DNA from: Chondrilla cf. caribensis
Lineage: Eukaryota; Porifera; Demospongiae; Chondrillida; Chondrillidae
Length of the DNA stretch: 64,000 bases
Direction: 5' to 3'
NCBI GenBank assembly: GCA_964020155.1
Contig: OZ026563.1
Span: 463,824-527,823, forward strand
Every line of letters starts with the position of its first letter. Position 1 is the stretch's first letter. Shown piece by piece: positions 40,603-64,000 of this stretch. The notes below the pieces were generated by a model. The model was not told the origin of the DNA. It did no database searches and saw only the letters and a list, made by a program, of their open reading frames with translations. The position numbers and the translations under genes are program-made.

Positions 40603-43009
40603 ATGGCCGAGATATCCCCTGTGCCGATGACAGCGGACTACAAGACCGAACTCAATTGCTGGGAGGAGACAATGGAGCCTAATAAGTCGCCAGATAACGA
40701 GAGTGAATTTGTAGAAGTTGGCGTTACAGAGAGCAACGTTCAAGACGTCGCCATTTGCCATACTTACACGGTAGGTTCGGAGGATTCGGGCAGCCTGCCG
40801 TGCGAATCGGGATCGCCCGTAGCATCCGAGCACTTGAAGGTGGAGGACAGGCCCGCTGCAGTTGGATACGGCTATCAGGAATATGACCTGAGTGTCCAGA
40901 GGGATGTTTCCCCTCAAGTTTTCACTGTGGACCAGCAGCAGGAAGACCCCCACCAGCTGAGTGTTGAGCCGTGCAGTGTCGTGATGCCCAACTGCAGGGA
41001 TGGAGTTCACCAACCTCCACCACCTCCGTCTTACGGAAGTGAAGCGTTGACCCAGCTTGCCAATTGCTGCAGTCAACTGAACGACCAGCTTCAAAACGGC
41101 AGCATGGTGTCCCCAGTGGTAAACATCCCAGACACACATCAAGGTCAATCATCCATCCATGTACAACTTGAGAGTGCCGAGCTCTGGCAACAATTCTTCT
41201 CAGTCGACACCGAGATGATCATTACAAAAGCAGGAAGGTATGAAAGGAATTTGCTATTGCATCTCAATGCTGACCAGACTCACCTCTTATTTCATACTGT
41301 TACAAGTATCCACTGTCATACCAATGACTCTATATGTACGTGTTAATGACTGTTCTGTGGTATCCTTGCTATGTAGGAGGATGTTTCCAGGGATCAGCAC
41401 AACTGTGTTCGGTCTGGAACCGGATGTGAAATACACACTTCAAATGGAAATGTGTCCTGCCTCGAAGAACAGGTACAAGTACATTAACTCGAAGTGGATG
41501 TCGGTTGGGAAGGGGGAGCCCCATGATGCCTCACAGCTGCTGTTTGTACATCCAGACTCACCAGCCAGCGGCAAACAGTGGATGAGGGACAAAGTGTCCT
41601 ACAAGAAGGTCAAATTGACAAACGATAAGAACAGCAAGAAGGGATATGTGAGTTTTACCCTTCATCGTTGCTACACTGTGACTACACACTGAGAGCAATG
41701 TCATATAGACTGAAATGTTCTTATGGCATGTACGTGGTGTAGTGTGAGGGTGGAAGCCCTACATTGCACCATCCCGAGATTAACAGAAGTGAGGGTGTAG
41801 GTATGTCTACTGATGTAGCGTGTAAACCTTCCCCAAGTTCTGGAATGGATCCTGGGTGTTCTGGAACTGAAACATTGTTTCAGGTTTCTCTCAAGCTAAA
41901 ATTCGTAGCCAGGGAGTCTCCTTCCCTTTTATGCAATAACCATATCTGTAGCCCTACCTTGTACCTCATGTGGCAATGTTGGTTCATGTTTGCAGGTTGT
42001 ACTCAACTCAATGCACAAGTACCAGCCAAGAATTCACATTCTGAGGCATTTGACCAAGAAAGACACAGAGCTGGTTTATTCTGTTGACTTTCCTCAGACA
42101 CAGTTTGTAGCTGTCACTGCTTATCAGAATGATCTGGTGAGTTGCCTTCTAACTTGCTTAGTTGTCCAATACATTCTCAAGGAGGTCACTCTCACTAGTT
42201 TTTGACATGATGTCATGTTTGTTGTTTACTAAACATGTTTAGTCTCTGACAGCTGATTGTTGTTCTCACTCCTTGTTCAGTTCACACAGTGGCAAACCTA
42301 TGCTCTTAGTAGAAGTTTAGTGTTGAGATGTGTGGTTAGCTCTGATATTCACCATCATTCTTCTCAGGTGACACAGCTGAAGATTGACAATAATCCTTTT
42401 GCAAAGGCCTTCAGAGAATCTGATGACCAGTGAGTGAATGTGCCAATTGATTCAGTTCAAACACCATGTTATTCCCACAGCCCTTGTAATGATATGATAA
42501 TGTAAATGTGAGTATCAAGTTCTTTTGGACTTTTGCATCCATTTAATGTTCTCCCCTTTCACTTTCCTGTCTCCAGGCAGTACGGGTACCCCGGTGTGAT
42601 GATGCCTGGGGCATGGGGGATGCCAACAACACCCATCAACTCTCCAGCTGAGTCGTCATATTCCAATGGACCTAATTCCATCTCACCAATGTCCCCACTC
42701 CCACAATTCGGAATGGCATTTGGAAACTGGGATGTTAATTCGAGACCTCCTATTTCTCCCTTTTTGAACAAGTCGGACCGATCGATGGGCCAATGGCCAT
42801 ATCCCCTACCAATTTCACCGTCTGTGACAGCACCCATGATGATGCCATCTTATCCCAACATTCCACTGTCCACTTCTGTAGCTGCCGAGCGAAGCACTTA
42901 CTCCACTCTGCCCCCTCCTTACATGCAACCAGCAACGATGCCAACATATTCAATCACACCGAACGATGAGAATTTGATTCAAAGTGGCCCCTCACCAACA
43001 ATGGAGTAG
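40603..43009 (+). CDS. T-box transcription factor B
   Basis: Five exons, 40603-41237, 41377-41647, 41996-42136, 42368-42429 and 42577-43009, close in frame to 513 aa. After about 190 residues of acidic, proline-containing sequence, the T-box runs LWQQFFSVDTEMIITKAGRR|MFPGISTTVFGL ... SKNRYKYINSKWMSVGK ... HPDSPASGKQWM ... VKLTND ... VLNSMHKYQPRIHI ... FPQTQFVAVTAYQND ... VTQLKIDNNPFAKAFRES. All central motifs are canonical and the intron before the NPFAKAF motif is typical of T-box genes. The C-terminal 145 residues are rich in Pro, Met, Ser and Tyr, resembling an activation domain. It is the least diverged of the three T-box genes here. T-box C follows in the same direction, its ATG 357 bp after this stop. 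Confidence 0.94.
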
Positions 43010-43365
43010 AAGAAATTTAACTCTTGAACCATAACTCTGATTCTTGTACATAATGCACTTCTGTCATATTATTTCATTATAAAAAAATTTTGAGTTCCTC
43101 CTAGTAATGTATTATTTTTATACTCTATGACATCACTGATAGCATTGTTCAATCAACGTCTTCACAGTGTTGATCAGTAGTCTTTTTATTTCTCGAAGCA
43201 ATAATTTTGTGCAGGTATTGACCTGTATTATACGTACGTATATAATATACACGTGATCGTGGCTATTGGTGGGCGGAGTTAACTCGCGCGACCATTTAAT
43301 ATAGCGCTAGTTTCGCGCGGTTGATACGTAAGCGATTCGTATTAACAAAGCAAGTTTAACCGGCC

Positions 43366-43788
43366 ATGAGTGGACGTAATCGAGAGGTCACACACTGCCT
43401 TGAAGGAGAAAGAGATTGCCGCGTTTCCATTCGCAATTTGAAAGTCTGGAAGGAAGTTAATGAGATTGGTACAGAAATGGTGATATCCGAGAGAGGAAAA
43501 AAAATGTTTCCCCCGCTTTTCACCACAGTTAAAGGTCTAGCACCCGAAAGGTTTTACACAATAAACCTATGTTTTCGGCAAGTTGACAACAAGATATACA
43601 TGTTCACAAATAAAAGGCAGGAATGGAAGGTTGTAAAGTCTGAGGATGGAGAACTACATTCTGCCAGTTGGATACATCGGGACTCTCCAAAGCTTGGTAG
43701 TCGTTGGATGGACAGACCCCTCTTCTTCAAAGACTTGAGGTTGATCAACAACAAGAGTGCATTGACTGACCAAGTTAGAACACACACG

Positions 43789-43836
<48 letters not shown>

Positions 43837-44775
43837 ATGCACCCTGTTATGATTATGATAACTTTGTATTAGGTTACTCTGAGGTCTGGACGAAAATACA
43901 GATGTGAAGTTGTTATCGTGGAGAAGGAGACACAGTCTACTGAAGTATTTCCTTTGCCAGAAACAGATTTTATATGTGTGACAGCTTACAGGAGCGAGAA
44001 GGTGACTGTGGTGAAAAACTGACACTGTGTACATTGTAGTGGACTCTGGTACATTGTAGTGGAGTGTGGTACATTGTAGTGGAGTATGGTACATTGTAGT
44101 GGACTGTGGTACATTGTAGTGGACTCTGGTGGAGCACACACTGCCTTTTACAAGGGCCACCTTGTAAAAGGCAGGCATTGTCTATTTGCACTCGTACACT
44201 CCTCAGGTTGTATTTGCTGGCAGGAGTAGCAAGGTATTGTGAGGGAGTTATCAACTATACTCCACCATTTCTTGCAGTTTGTTCATTTCAAGAGAAAACA
44301 CAAGAGGTCATACCAAGAGACGTTTGCTGACAAGAGGTCATACCAAGAGACGTTTGCTGACAAGAGATCACACCAAGAGACGTTTGCTGACAAGAGGTCA
44401 CACCAAGAGATGTTTGCTGACAAGAGGTCACACCAAGAGACGTTTGCTGACAATCCTACTCCGCTTGTTGCCACTGGTCCTTCTACACATGCTCCATCCG
44501 ATCTTCCTGTAGAAAAGTCACCACTTCATTCCAATTCTGATCAATTCAATGGAAGAATGCATGAGAATTTTCTACCAATTCCCCATCTGACGTTGTGTGA
44601 CATCACATTCGGAGAATGGGAGGTTACTGTTCACCACAGAAATACACCACCAATTGAAAATCGGGATTCCCCTTCCACATTACCATGTCAACAGAGCCCT
44701 GTCATTAACCCGCCCCTAATAGCAGTTGGATTTGCGTGGCCAGCAAGCAACAATCTCAAAGATCTTGAGTTGTGA
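43366..44775 (+). CDS. T-box protein C, strongly divergent, with repeat tail
   Basis: Three exons, 43366-43773, 43873-44001 and 44278-44775, close in frame to 344 aa. The T-box starts almost at the N-terminus (KVWKEVNEIGTEMVISERGKKMFPP) and keeps HRDSPKLGSRWMDRP and LINNK, but several family-wide contacts are changed: RRMFP is KKMFP, VTAYQN is VTAYRS, and the NPFAKAFRE helix at the start of exon 3 is replaced by basic FVHFKRKHKRS. Exon 3 then has five tandem copies of a 10-residue unit (KRSHQETFAD), encoded by a 30-base repeat. The remaining tail is Pro/Ser-rich. It lies directly after T-box B in the same orientation, consistent with a tandem duplicate that has since diverged. Whether it still binds T-sites is unclear. 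Confidence 0.85.
44302..44452 (+). repeat. In-frame 30-bp coding repeat, five copies
   Basis: Unit AAGAGGTCACACCAAGAGAC plus GTTTGCTGAC, with single-base variants (TCATAC, GAGATG). It lies inside the last exon of T-box C, so copy-number change would alter the protein by 10 residues at a time. Confidence 0.93.
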
Positions 44776-44922
44776 ACCGATACCAACTGCTATCTCAGTA
44801 CCAGGTGATTTCTTAAACCCTGAACTATTATTTATACATCACAAACATCAATATTAATTTTATTAATACACTATATTACAGTACAGAATTTTTCAGATTA
44901 ATTATAAAACACATGTTAGAAG

Positions 44923-45280
44923 TCATGTTGCATAAGGACCAAGTCGTGATCTAAGTGATGGTTTGATTTGATGTTGGTGAGGAGTTGAGCGGGACTTTTT
45001 CAAATCCTCCCTCAAATCACCCTTTACAGATCGCCTTGGCTCTGAGGACTTCATCTTTCTTTTCTTGACCAGGGCAATCTCTGTTCTGAGGTCATCGTCC
45101 TCTTGTACCTCAGAGGGAGCTTCGCTTCTCTTCCTTTGAAGCGTTTGTCTGATGAAAAGAGGAAAAATGATGTGAATGGTTTATGGGTGCATTATTGATG
45201 GACTTGCATTGATACGTATTGTCAAATCATACAGAAATGTATGTACTACAGCAGACACACCACAAGATACACACATGTAC

Positions 45281-45321
<41 letters not shown>

Positions 45322-47134
45322 AGACAGACCTAAGATCCACAACAGGTTGCTTCATGTCATCTTCAACAACTCGTCCATGTTTCTTGTAATATTCACTTTT
45401 CTCTGCTGCACGCCTCTCCTTTTTGTCCTTGTCAACAGCATAGCGCAGGAACAGCCCGGTGAGAGTATTCCGGTGGAATTTCTCACACTCTCTCCACTGA
45501 AGATAGTGTTGCTCCTCTTCAGTTAACTTGGCAGACACTTCGGGATCAAATGGGACCACCTTGATGCCAAACGTCTGGTAGGCATCCTTGGCCACCGAAA
45601 TACTGTCGAAGACAATATTACCTAGAGAGAACACACCCTTAAGTCTTACAAGGAGAATTGATAAAGGGAACATATTTACTACTTTATGTACAAGCATGTA
45701 GTATAGACACTTAGCCATACAATTTAGACATCTACCTGTGCAAAATAGACCTCTACCTGCATGTACACTAGAGACATCTATCCATACAATTTAGACATCC
45801 ATCCGTACAATTTAGACATGAACCTCTTAAATTTTGCATCCACCCATACAATTTTGGGTTCCACCAGTTCAAATTGACAGCCCCCCCATACACACCAGAA
45901 CAGACCACACTTGGTACTCACATGCTAAGTCATTGACCCACTCCAACTTGTAGTGAGGATCGTAGGTATCAAAGAACCCCTTGACATCCTGGTTCGACAT
46001 CTCTTTGGTTCCGTACAAGTGGAGGACATTGTAACGAATCTTACCTAACATGGAATGGAGTCACAACATGATCTTAACAGCATATATTATACTACCTTTA
46101 GACATGAAATAATTATTACACCATGTACATATTATTACACTATGTACATTATTACACCATGTACATATTACACTATGTACATATTATTACACTATGTACA
46201 TATTACACCATGTACATATTACACTATGTACATATTATTACACTATGTACATATTACACCATGTACATATTACACTATGTACATATTACACTTTGTACAT
46301 ATTCTATATTACTATAGTATCCGTTACCATAGAAACAGTACTATTATACAGCAATTTTATATTGTATAAAGCGCTAGCAACAGTATAAAGCGTTAGCAAC
46401 GGATGCTATAATGGTTAAGACATGGACACTCGGCATTATGACATATAAAATACACTCGCCCTCGGGACTCGGTATTTTAAATGTCATAATGCCCTCGTGC
46501 CCATGTCTTAACCACTAAATATTCGCCCACTAATTCATACTCACCTCACGAGTGGGTAGGTTCATACTTATGGTTCGTATTACATTTATTTGTTTTGTCA
46601 TATTAACTATAATACCACAACCACTTGGCAGTACCAATGGTACTGTGTGTATGTATCTCTAGTGAGAGAACAGGTCGGTAGGCTAGTATTTGGGCTACTT
46701 GCGATGTTGCATGTATGTATGCACATCTCACAGGTCGCCAGTTACAGAAATGTGCCCCCCTCTGGCCACCAGTATCCACACGACATAGTTACTGGTTTTG
46801 ACTCACCGTTCACTGGCGGTGGTGGTGGTGATTGTGGTAAGTCACTGTAGAGATGGAAATAAACAAAAGCGAAAGGTAACGAACGTAGTCTGGTTATTAC
46901 CGCATAGTCACTAAAAGATACACAGCTTAGAGAAAGATTGTCTAGTCGGACGATTGATACTCGTCTACAGGGCCTGATTGAAGCAGCTTTATTTTGTGAA
47001 ACACACCTAATATTTTGTGCACTAGTGTTTTCTTGTTCATATCCCGGTTCATTGTCACAATGGTGTACGGTTGTAGGGTCGAATGTTGAGGGTGCGCTTG
47101 AAAACTCTTCTGGAATTGATGACGCGGTAGCCAT
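44923..47134 (-). CDS. NCBP3: Nuclear cap-binding protein subunit 3 homologue (short form)
   Basis: Five minus-strand exons, 47134-47007, 46844-46807, 46044-45922, 45621-45330 and 45148-44923, close in frame to 268 aa, against 620 in human. The core matches the NCBP3 RRM-like region: NVLHLYGTKEMSNQDVKGFF, KLEWVNDLACNIVFDS and the following helix, then TLTGLFLRYAVDKDKKERRAAEKSEYY, the segment after the RRM in vertebrate NCBP3. The basic C-terminus ends in SLRSRLGP, a form of the short RLG motif scattered in the vertebrate tail. NCBP3 joins NCBP1 and export factors on capped mRNA. The long acidic and Ser-rich regions of vertebrate NCBP3 are absent. The donor of exon 4 opens into a TG/TCTG tract. 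The HELZ2-like gene ends about 470 bp upstream on the same strand. Confidence 0.85.
46120..46305. repeat. Tandem repeat with TACACTATGTACATATTA core
   Basis: About ten imperfect 17-20 base units in NCBP3 intron 2 (TGTACATATTACACTATG, alternating with TATTATTACAC). The unit is partly self-complementary at TGTACA. Confidence 0.92.
46412..46514. mobile_element. 103-bp near-perfect palindrome (MITE-like)
   Basis: Arms beginning TGGTTAAGACATGG and ending CCATGTCTTAACCA pair over about 33 bases with few mismatches; the centre (TAAAATAC ... GTATTTTA) is also palindromic. It is preceded by a 19-base direct repeat (TATAAAGCG[C/T]TAGCAAC). It lies in NCBP3 intron 2. A fold-back transposable element is the simplest reading, but no target duplication is clear. 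Confidence 0.55.
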
Positions 47135-47224
47135 GTTTTTGCTAGCGAGAGGGACTTACCCTCCTCTAAGCGCCCAGTGGCCATAATAATACTAGCTATA
47201 GTCCATTCCTGTAGCCACTGGAAG

Positions 47225-47290
47225 TAGTCTGGCGTAGCCGACCCCTTGCCCTCCATTTTCCGGAGGAATGGGTCTAGCTACGCCAGACTA
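47225..47290. repeat. Inverted repeat TAGTCTGGCGTAGC
   Basis: A perfect 14-base inverted pair (47225-47238 and 47277-47290) brackets 38 bp, in the upstream flank of NCBP3. A second looser hairpin (GGTGACCAGC ... GGTTGGTCACC) follows at about 47297-47338. It may be a small fold-back element or remnant. Confidence 0.5.
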
Positions 47291-47603
47291 ACTGGGAGGT
47301 GACCAGCAATAAAATTCGATATTTTCTGGTTGGTCACCACGAGGTCTGTAGCATACCCAGGAGGGTGTGCATACATCTGTATTTGTGTTGTCAAGTTTGA
47401 AACTGGGCAGTCCGTGGTGACCAGTGACGGAGTGCAAATCACCTAGTTGGTCATGCACAGTGGTCTATAGCACCTTCATGGGAATGTACATACAAAAGTA
47501 TAATTTGTGGTTAAATTAAACTGCACTGCTATTCATAGAAAGAAAAAAACAGAAAATTCTTCAGTCATTTAGAGAAATAAATATGTTACAATCCTTGTTT
47601 CTA

Positions 47604-58092
<10,489 letters not shown>

Positions 58093-58961
58093 CTGCAAAG
58101 AACAACACCACATAGCCATCAACAGTGGGAACTGCTACAAGACATTACAATACAATACTGAGTACAACTAGTTCTTCCTTACTGATCACAAGGGGACACA
58201 GCAGTAGAAGGGAGAATTAGAGACAACAACCAAGAGTGAGCAGCTGCTAGAGAACAGCCAGCTGCTACTTGTATTCCAGCCGAAGTGGAGTTCAGTACAC
58301 GGAATTCAGGGAACTGCTGAACGTTCGAGCTCCCACGCGTTACCACGTATGTAGGTAGTTCTCGGAACAAATTCCTCCCCGTGAATAATTACCGCTTTCG
58401 TTTACACAACGTGTGCTCGTCACTAGATGAGTCATGGTTCACCGTCGGTAACGAGGGCAGTGGTCCCCAGTCCAACAGACACTCAAACATCTACTTACCT
58501 ACGTCGATCTACCTCAACCATTTAAGTACCTCGACTACTGACAGATTCGTTACACCCGGCAATAGACATTACAGCATAATTCAATAGGGTAAGATGGGAG
58601 TGTTCGACCTCTCCAAGTACTGTCCTCTTATCGAGTCCACCCAGTGTGGAGTGACTAGAGGACTCGAGTGTAACTCACCCTTAACATGCAGTCATCCAGG
58701 TAATCCTTAGATCCATATGTTCAGGATAATATGACGAGAACTGTTCGGCTCAATCTGTTCACTACTGACAATTAAGAGCCGAGACGATTCTACAGTCAAC
58801 GGGGCGGCAGACAGTACAAGGGAATTCCCTATTCTCACTCCATTCCAATACTATCACCGTGCAAATATAATAGGTATCGCATACGTACGTACACAGAGAA
58901 CAAAGTAGAAGTATTCACAGTCATTATCAGTCCATTCTATGCCAGAAAACAACAATAAAGC
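58093..58961. other. Intergenic region upstream of HELZ2-like gene, downstream of Rab14
   Basis: Promoter and 5' flank of the HELZ2-like gene, then the 3' flank of Rab14. A 68-codon plus-strand frame at 58381-58587 has no recognisable domain and no splice context, and I do not call it. The rest has no visible structure. Confidence 0.45.
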
Positions 58962-61637
<2,676 letters not shown>

Positions 61638-62083
61638 CGTCTTCAGTTCCAATCCAATGGGGGTTCGCCTGCAGTACGATATGGGAGACTGTTAGTCACG
61701 TTTGGCGGGACGCGACGTCGATCAGAAGATTTAATGCTCACAAAAACTTATAAATCTCACAAAATGATTGGAACAATCACTTTCTTCTTCGAAAAGTCAG
61801 TTATGCCCTTCTGACAATATAATTGCATATAAATTCTACAGTTCTAGGCGTTTCATCAAACTATAAATAGAATATTCACAGTCTATGTAACTGTATAAAA
61901 TCCGTACTGGACTCTATATACACTATCACGAGACGATCATGTGACTATTCACTTAGATAATCTATAAGCCCCGGTGACTGCGTCACACGAAGATCGATAA
62001 TAATGTCGGCAGTTCAGTGACTGTGAAATAACCGACTCGCTTGTTCACTAGTCGCGTCGAGTAGTGATTGACTTAGAACAGGG
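61638..62083. promoter_or_regulatory. Divergent promoter interval Rab14 / EHBP1-like
   Basis: 446 bp between opposite start codons, with CpG-containing ends (for example 61690-61725 and 61975-62060). No specific element recognised; the shared-promoter role is inferred from spacing. Confidence 0.45.
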
Positions 62084-62406
62084 ATGTCTGCTCTCAAGAA
62101 AGTAAAGAGAATTGGGAAGAGAGCTTCCAAGTTTAAGTTTACATGTATCGTTCAAGCGGTCCTGGTGGAACTGAACACGAAGAGATGGTAGGTTATGTTA
62201 GGGGACGCCTGGGTACACCCACTTTGTTGTCATGTATAAGTAGATGTGCGTTCATTCTCGCGAATGCCACCAGCATTTGCAGGAAAGAAATGCTGCTCGA
62301 ATAATGACACGGAAGTTTTGTGTCCTAGTTGACTTACCGCCTGAGTGGTGCTAAGTTTTAAAGTGAAATATTTCATTGTGTGTGTCTCTCCTTAGAGAGG
62401 ACTGTC

Positions 62407-62501
<95 letters not shown>

Positions 62502-63758
62502 GTGTCTGTACACACACATGGATGCCCAGTACTGTTTGGGTTGCATGGACGGCAACTTTCCCAACTTACAGTCCATGCACTGTTTGCACTAAGCACCAAC
62601 GAATCCCTTCAGAATTGAAAGTACAGTACTATTTTCATTAATTTTGTAGGAACTATCCCATCTATCAGGTTTTAATGGTCTTAAAACTGAAACATTACAT
62701 AACATGACACACACTTTTCATATTCTCACGACTGGTTGTTGGTAGAACTCACACCTGGTGTAAAACCCCACACACTGTCATGCAGGTTCTCTTGCTGTGC
62801 TTATGCTCTTATTTGGTCTTCTTGAGTGCATTTTCAAGGAATTTTTTTGATTTTGTGATTTGAACTGGAATGCAATAGGTCAGAACATGTGACAAGGATG
62901 CAAGTCTCCCATCCTGTAGTGTTCCTTCAACTGTTCTCATCCTGTAGTGTTCCTTCAACTATTCTCATCCTGTAGTGTTCCTTCAACAGTTCTCATCCTG
63001 TAATGTTCCTTCAACTGTTCTCATCCTGTAGTGTTCCTTCAACAGTTCTCATCCTGTAGTGTTCCTTCAACAGTTCTCATCCTGTAGTGCTCCTTCAACT
63101 TTTCTCATCCTGTAGTGTTCCTTCAACTGTTCTCATCCTGTAGTGTTCCTTCAACTTTTCTCATCCTGTATTGGTCCCTTTAATGTAATGTTCCTGCATT
63201 ATTTGTGTTGAAGTAAGACTCACTGTGTGGGGCGTATACCAAAATACGTACATGTGACCTACTATGAACCACCATAGCAATGAACTGTGTTTACTCCATC
63301 ATCACTAGGGATCTTTTGAGGGCAAACAGTGGAACTTGCTTAGTAAGAGCTTTAAAACCCATCTGGTACATGTTGTTACCTTGAGAATTTCCTAATTGAA
63401 GTCAGAGTTCAGAGAGGAATAGAGTGAGAGTTCAGCCTATTGATGTTTATTTAGTAAGGGTTCCATCTAACAAGGGTACATGTGACTGTGAGGATTCCGT
63501 CTAACAAGGGTACATGTGTCTGTTTGGTGAGGGTTCTGTCTAACAAGGGTACATGTGTCTGTTTGGTGAGGGTTCTGTCTAACAAGGGTACATGTGTCTG
63601 TTTGGTGAGGGTTCCGTCTACCGAGGGTACATGTGTCTGTTGGGTGGGGGTTCCGTCTACCGTATTATTATTGTGAATACTGCTCCTTGGTCTCCTGTAG
63701 GTCCCCTCACGATATTAGCATTTCTTGGTCAAGGAGATCGCGCAAATGTTCTTCTGAA
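62084..63758 (+). CDS. EHBP1: EHBP1-like protein, first two exons (NT-C2 domain), 3' truncated by window
   Basis: Exon 1 (62084-62187) and exon 2 (63701-63758) join in phase. Exon 1 encodes a start resembling human EHBP1: basic KKVKRIGKRASKFKF followed by a beta strand QAVLVEL and TKRW. Exon 2 continues with ISWSRRSRKCSSE, matching the VVWTRRSRR segment. This is the N-terminal C2 (NT-C2) domain, which binds membrane lipids in EHBP1, a Rab8/Rab10 effector that links EHD proteins and actin through its CH domain. The gene runs off the right edge, so CH and bMERB domains cannot be checked; the short N-terminal match alone also fits EHBP1L1 or another NT-C2 protein. Intron 1 is about 1.5 kb and holds a TG tract and two minisatellites. 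Confidence 0.75.
62411..62499. repeat. TG microsatellite
   Basis: TG tract with one GTATG interruption in the EHBP1-like intron 1. Confidence 0.95.
62915..63175. repeat. 28-bp minisatellite, about 9 copies
   Basis: Unit TCATCCTGTAGTGTTCCTTC plus AACTGTTC in the EHBP1-like intron 1, with single-base variants (ACAGTT, ACTTTT, GTAATG). Confidence 0.95.
63440..63662. repeat. 39-bp minisatellite, about 5 copies
   Basis: Unit with GGTTCTGTCTAACAAGGGTA and CATGTGTCTGTTTGGTGAG. It ends about 40 bases before the acceptor of EHBP1-like exon 2. Confidence 0.93.
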
Positions 63759-64000
63759 GTGAGTTCCTGTCAGAGACTATGCAATGATCATGATACATTT
63801 TAATTTGATTCATTATAACAAGTGCAAATTGTAGTTCACTTGAGGATGTACCTAATATCCCCTTCTCCATGGCATGTACCCATGTTTCTTGGGGGACCGG
63901 ATTATTATGTTATTATGATATTCTATTTTTAGTCAGAAGCCCACTAAGTGCAATTTGTAATGGCTGTATATGGCTTCCTTGGTAGATACCAACCTAATGA

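Noticed and set aside
58381..58587. 68-codon plus-strand frame between the HELZ2-like gene and Rab14
   Set aside because: No domain, no clear splice partners, and it sits in the presumed promoter region of the HELZ2-like gene.
62915..63662. Regularly spaced repeats resembling a CRISPR array (also 35120-35395 and 49350-49481)
   Set aside because: Units are contiguous or degenerate tandem copies without unique spacers, in introns of a nuclear gene: minisatellites.

Overview
The window is nuclear DNA from an animal. Genes are split into many short exons with GT..AG introns, lie close together, and are rich in TG/CA microsatellites and minisatellites. The protein set (SH2/Cdc25-like NSP adaptor, F-BAR/HR1/SH3 adaptor, T-box factors, Rab14, EHBP1) is metazoan. 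The divergent T-box proteins and the compact layout suggest an early-branching animal, most likely a sponge. The species cannot be fixed from this window, and the sponge call is inference.

Layout, left to right. (1) 174-1338 +: 3' end of a CNH (citron homology) domain gene. (2) 2065-13887 +: CIP4/TOCA/FBP17-type F-BAR-HR1-SH3 adaptor, 13 exons that close in frame to 526 aa. (3) about 14374-25531 +: NSP-family adaptor (BCAR3/SH2D3C type) with SH2 and Cdc25-homology domains. (4) 26271-26826 -: unrecognised 144-aa two-exon gene. (5) 27176-31871 +: carnitine O-acetyltransferase, 13 exons, 625 aa, ending in a peroxisomal SKL tripeptide. (6) 32343-34262 -: ribosomal protein S5. (7) 34484-37240 +: ERI2, a DEDDh 3'-5' exonuclease with a C-terminal GRF zinc finger. 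(8) 37472-44775: a cluster of three T-box genes, one on - and two on +. (9) 44923-47134 -: short NCBP3 homologue. (10) 47604-58092 -: HELZ2-like giant protein with two superfamily-1 helicase units. (11) 58962-61637 -: RAB14. (12) 62084 to the right edge +: first two exons of an EHBP1-like gene.

Functional threads. Membrane and cytoskeletal signalling genes (F-BAR adaptor, NSP adaptor, Rab14, EHBP1) sit at both ends. RNA-related genes (RPS5, ERI2, NCBP3, HELZ2-like) lie in the right half and flank the T-box cluster. Several neighbours start head to head within a few hundred bases (orphan/CRAT, RPS5/ERI2, Rab14/EHBP1), so shared promoters are likely.

Repeats occupy much of the introns: TG/CA tracts up to about 330 bp, at least ten minisatellites, one non-autonomous hAT-type element with a perfect 8-bp target duplication, and several long palindromes. 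A recurring feature is that TG tracts begin exactly at 5' splice sites. Exon boundaries were placed by hand from splice consensus, reading-phase continuity and protein homology, so individual ends may be off by a few bases.
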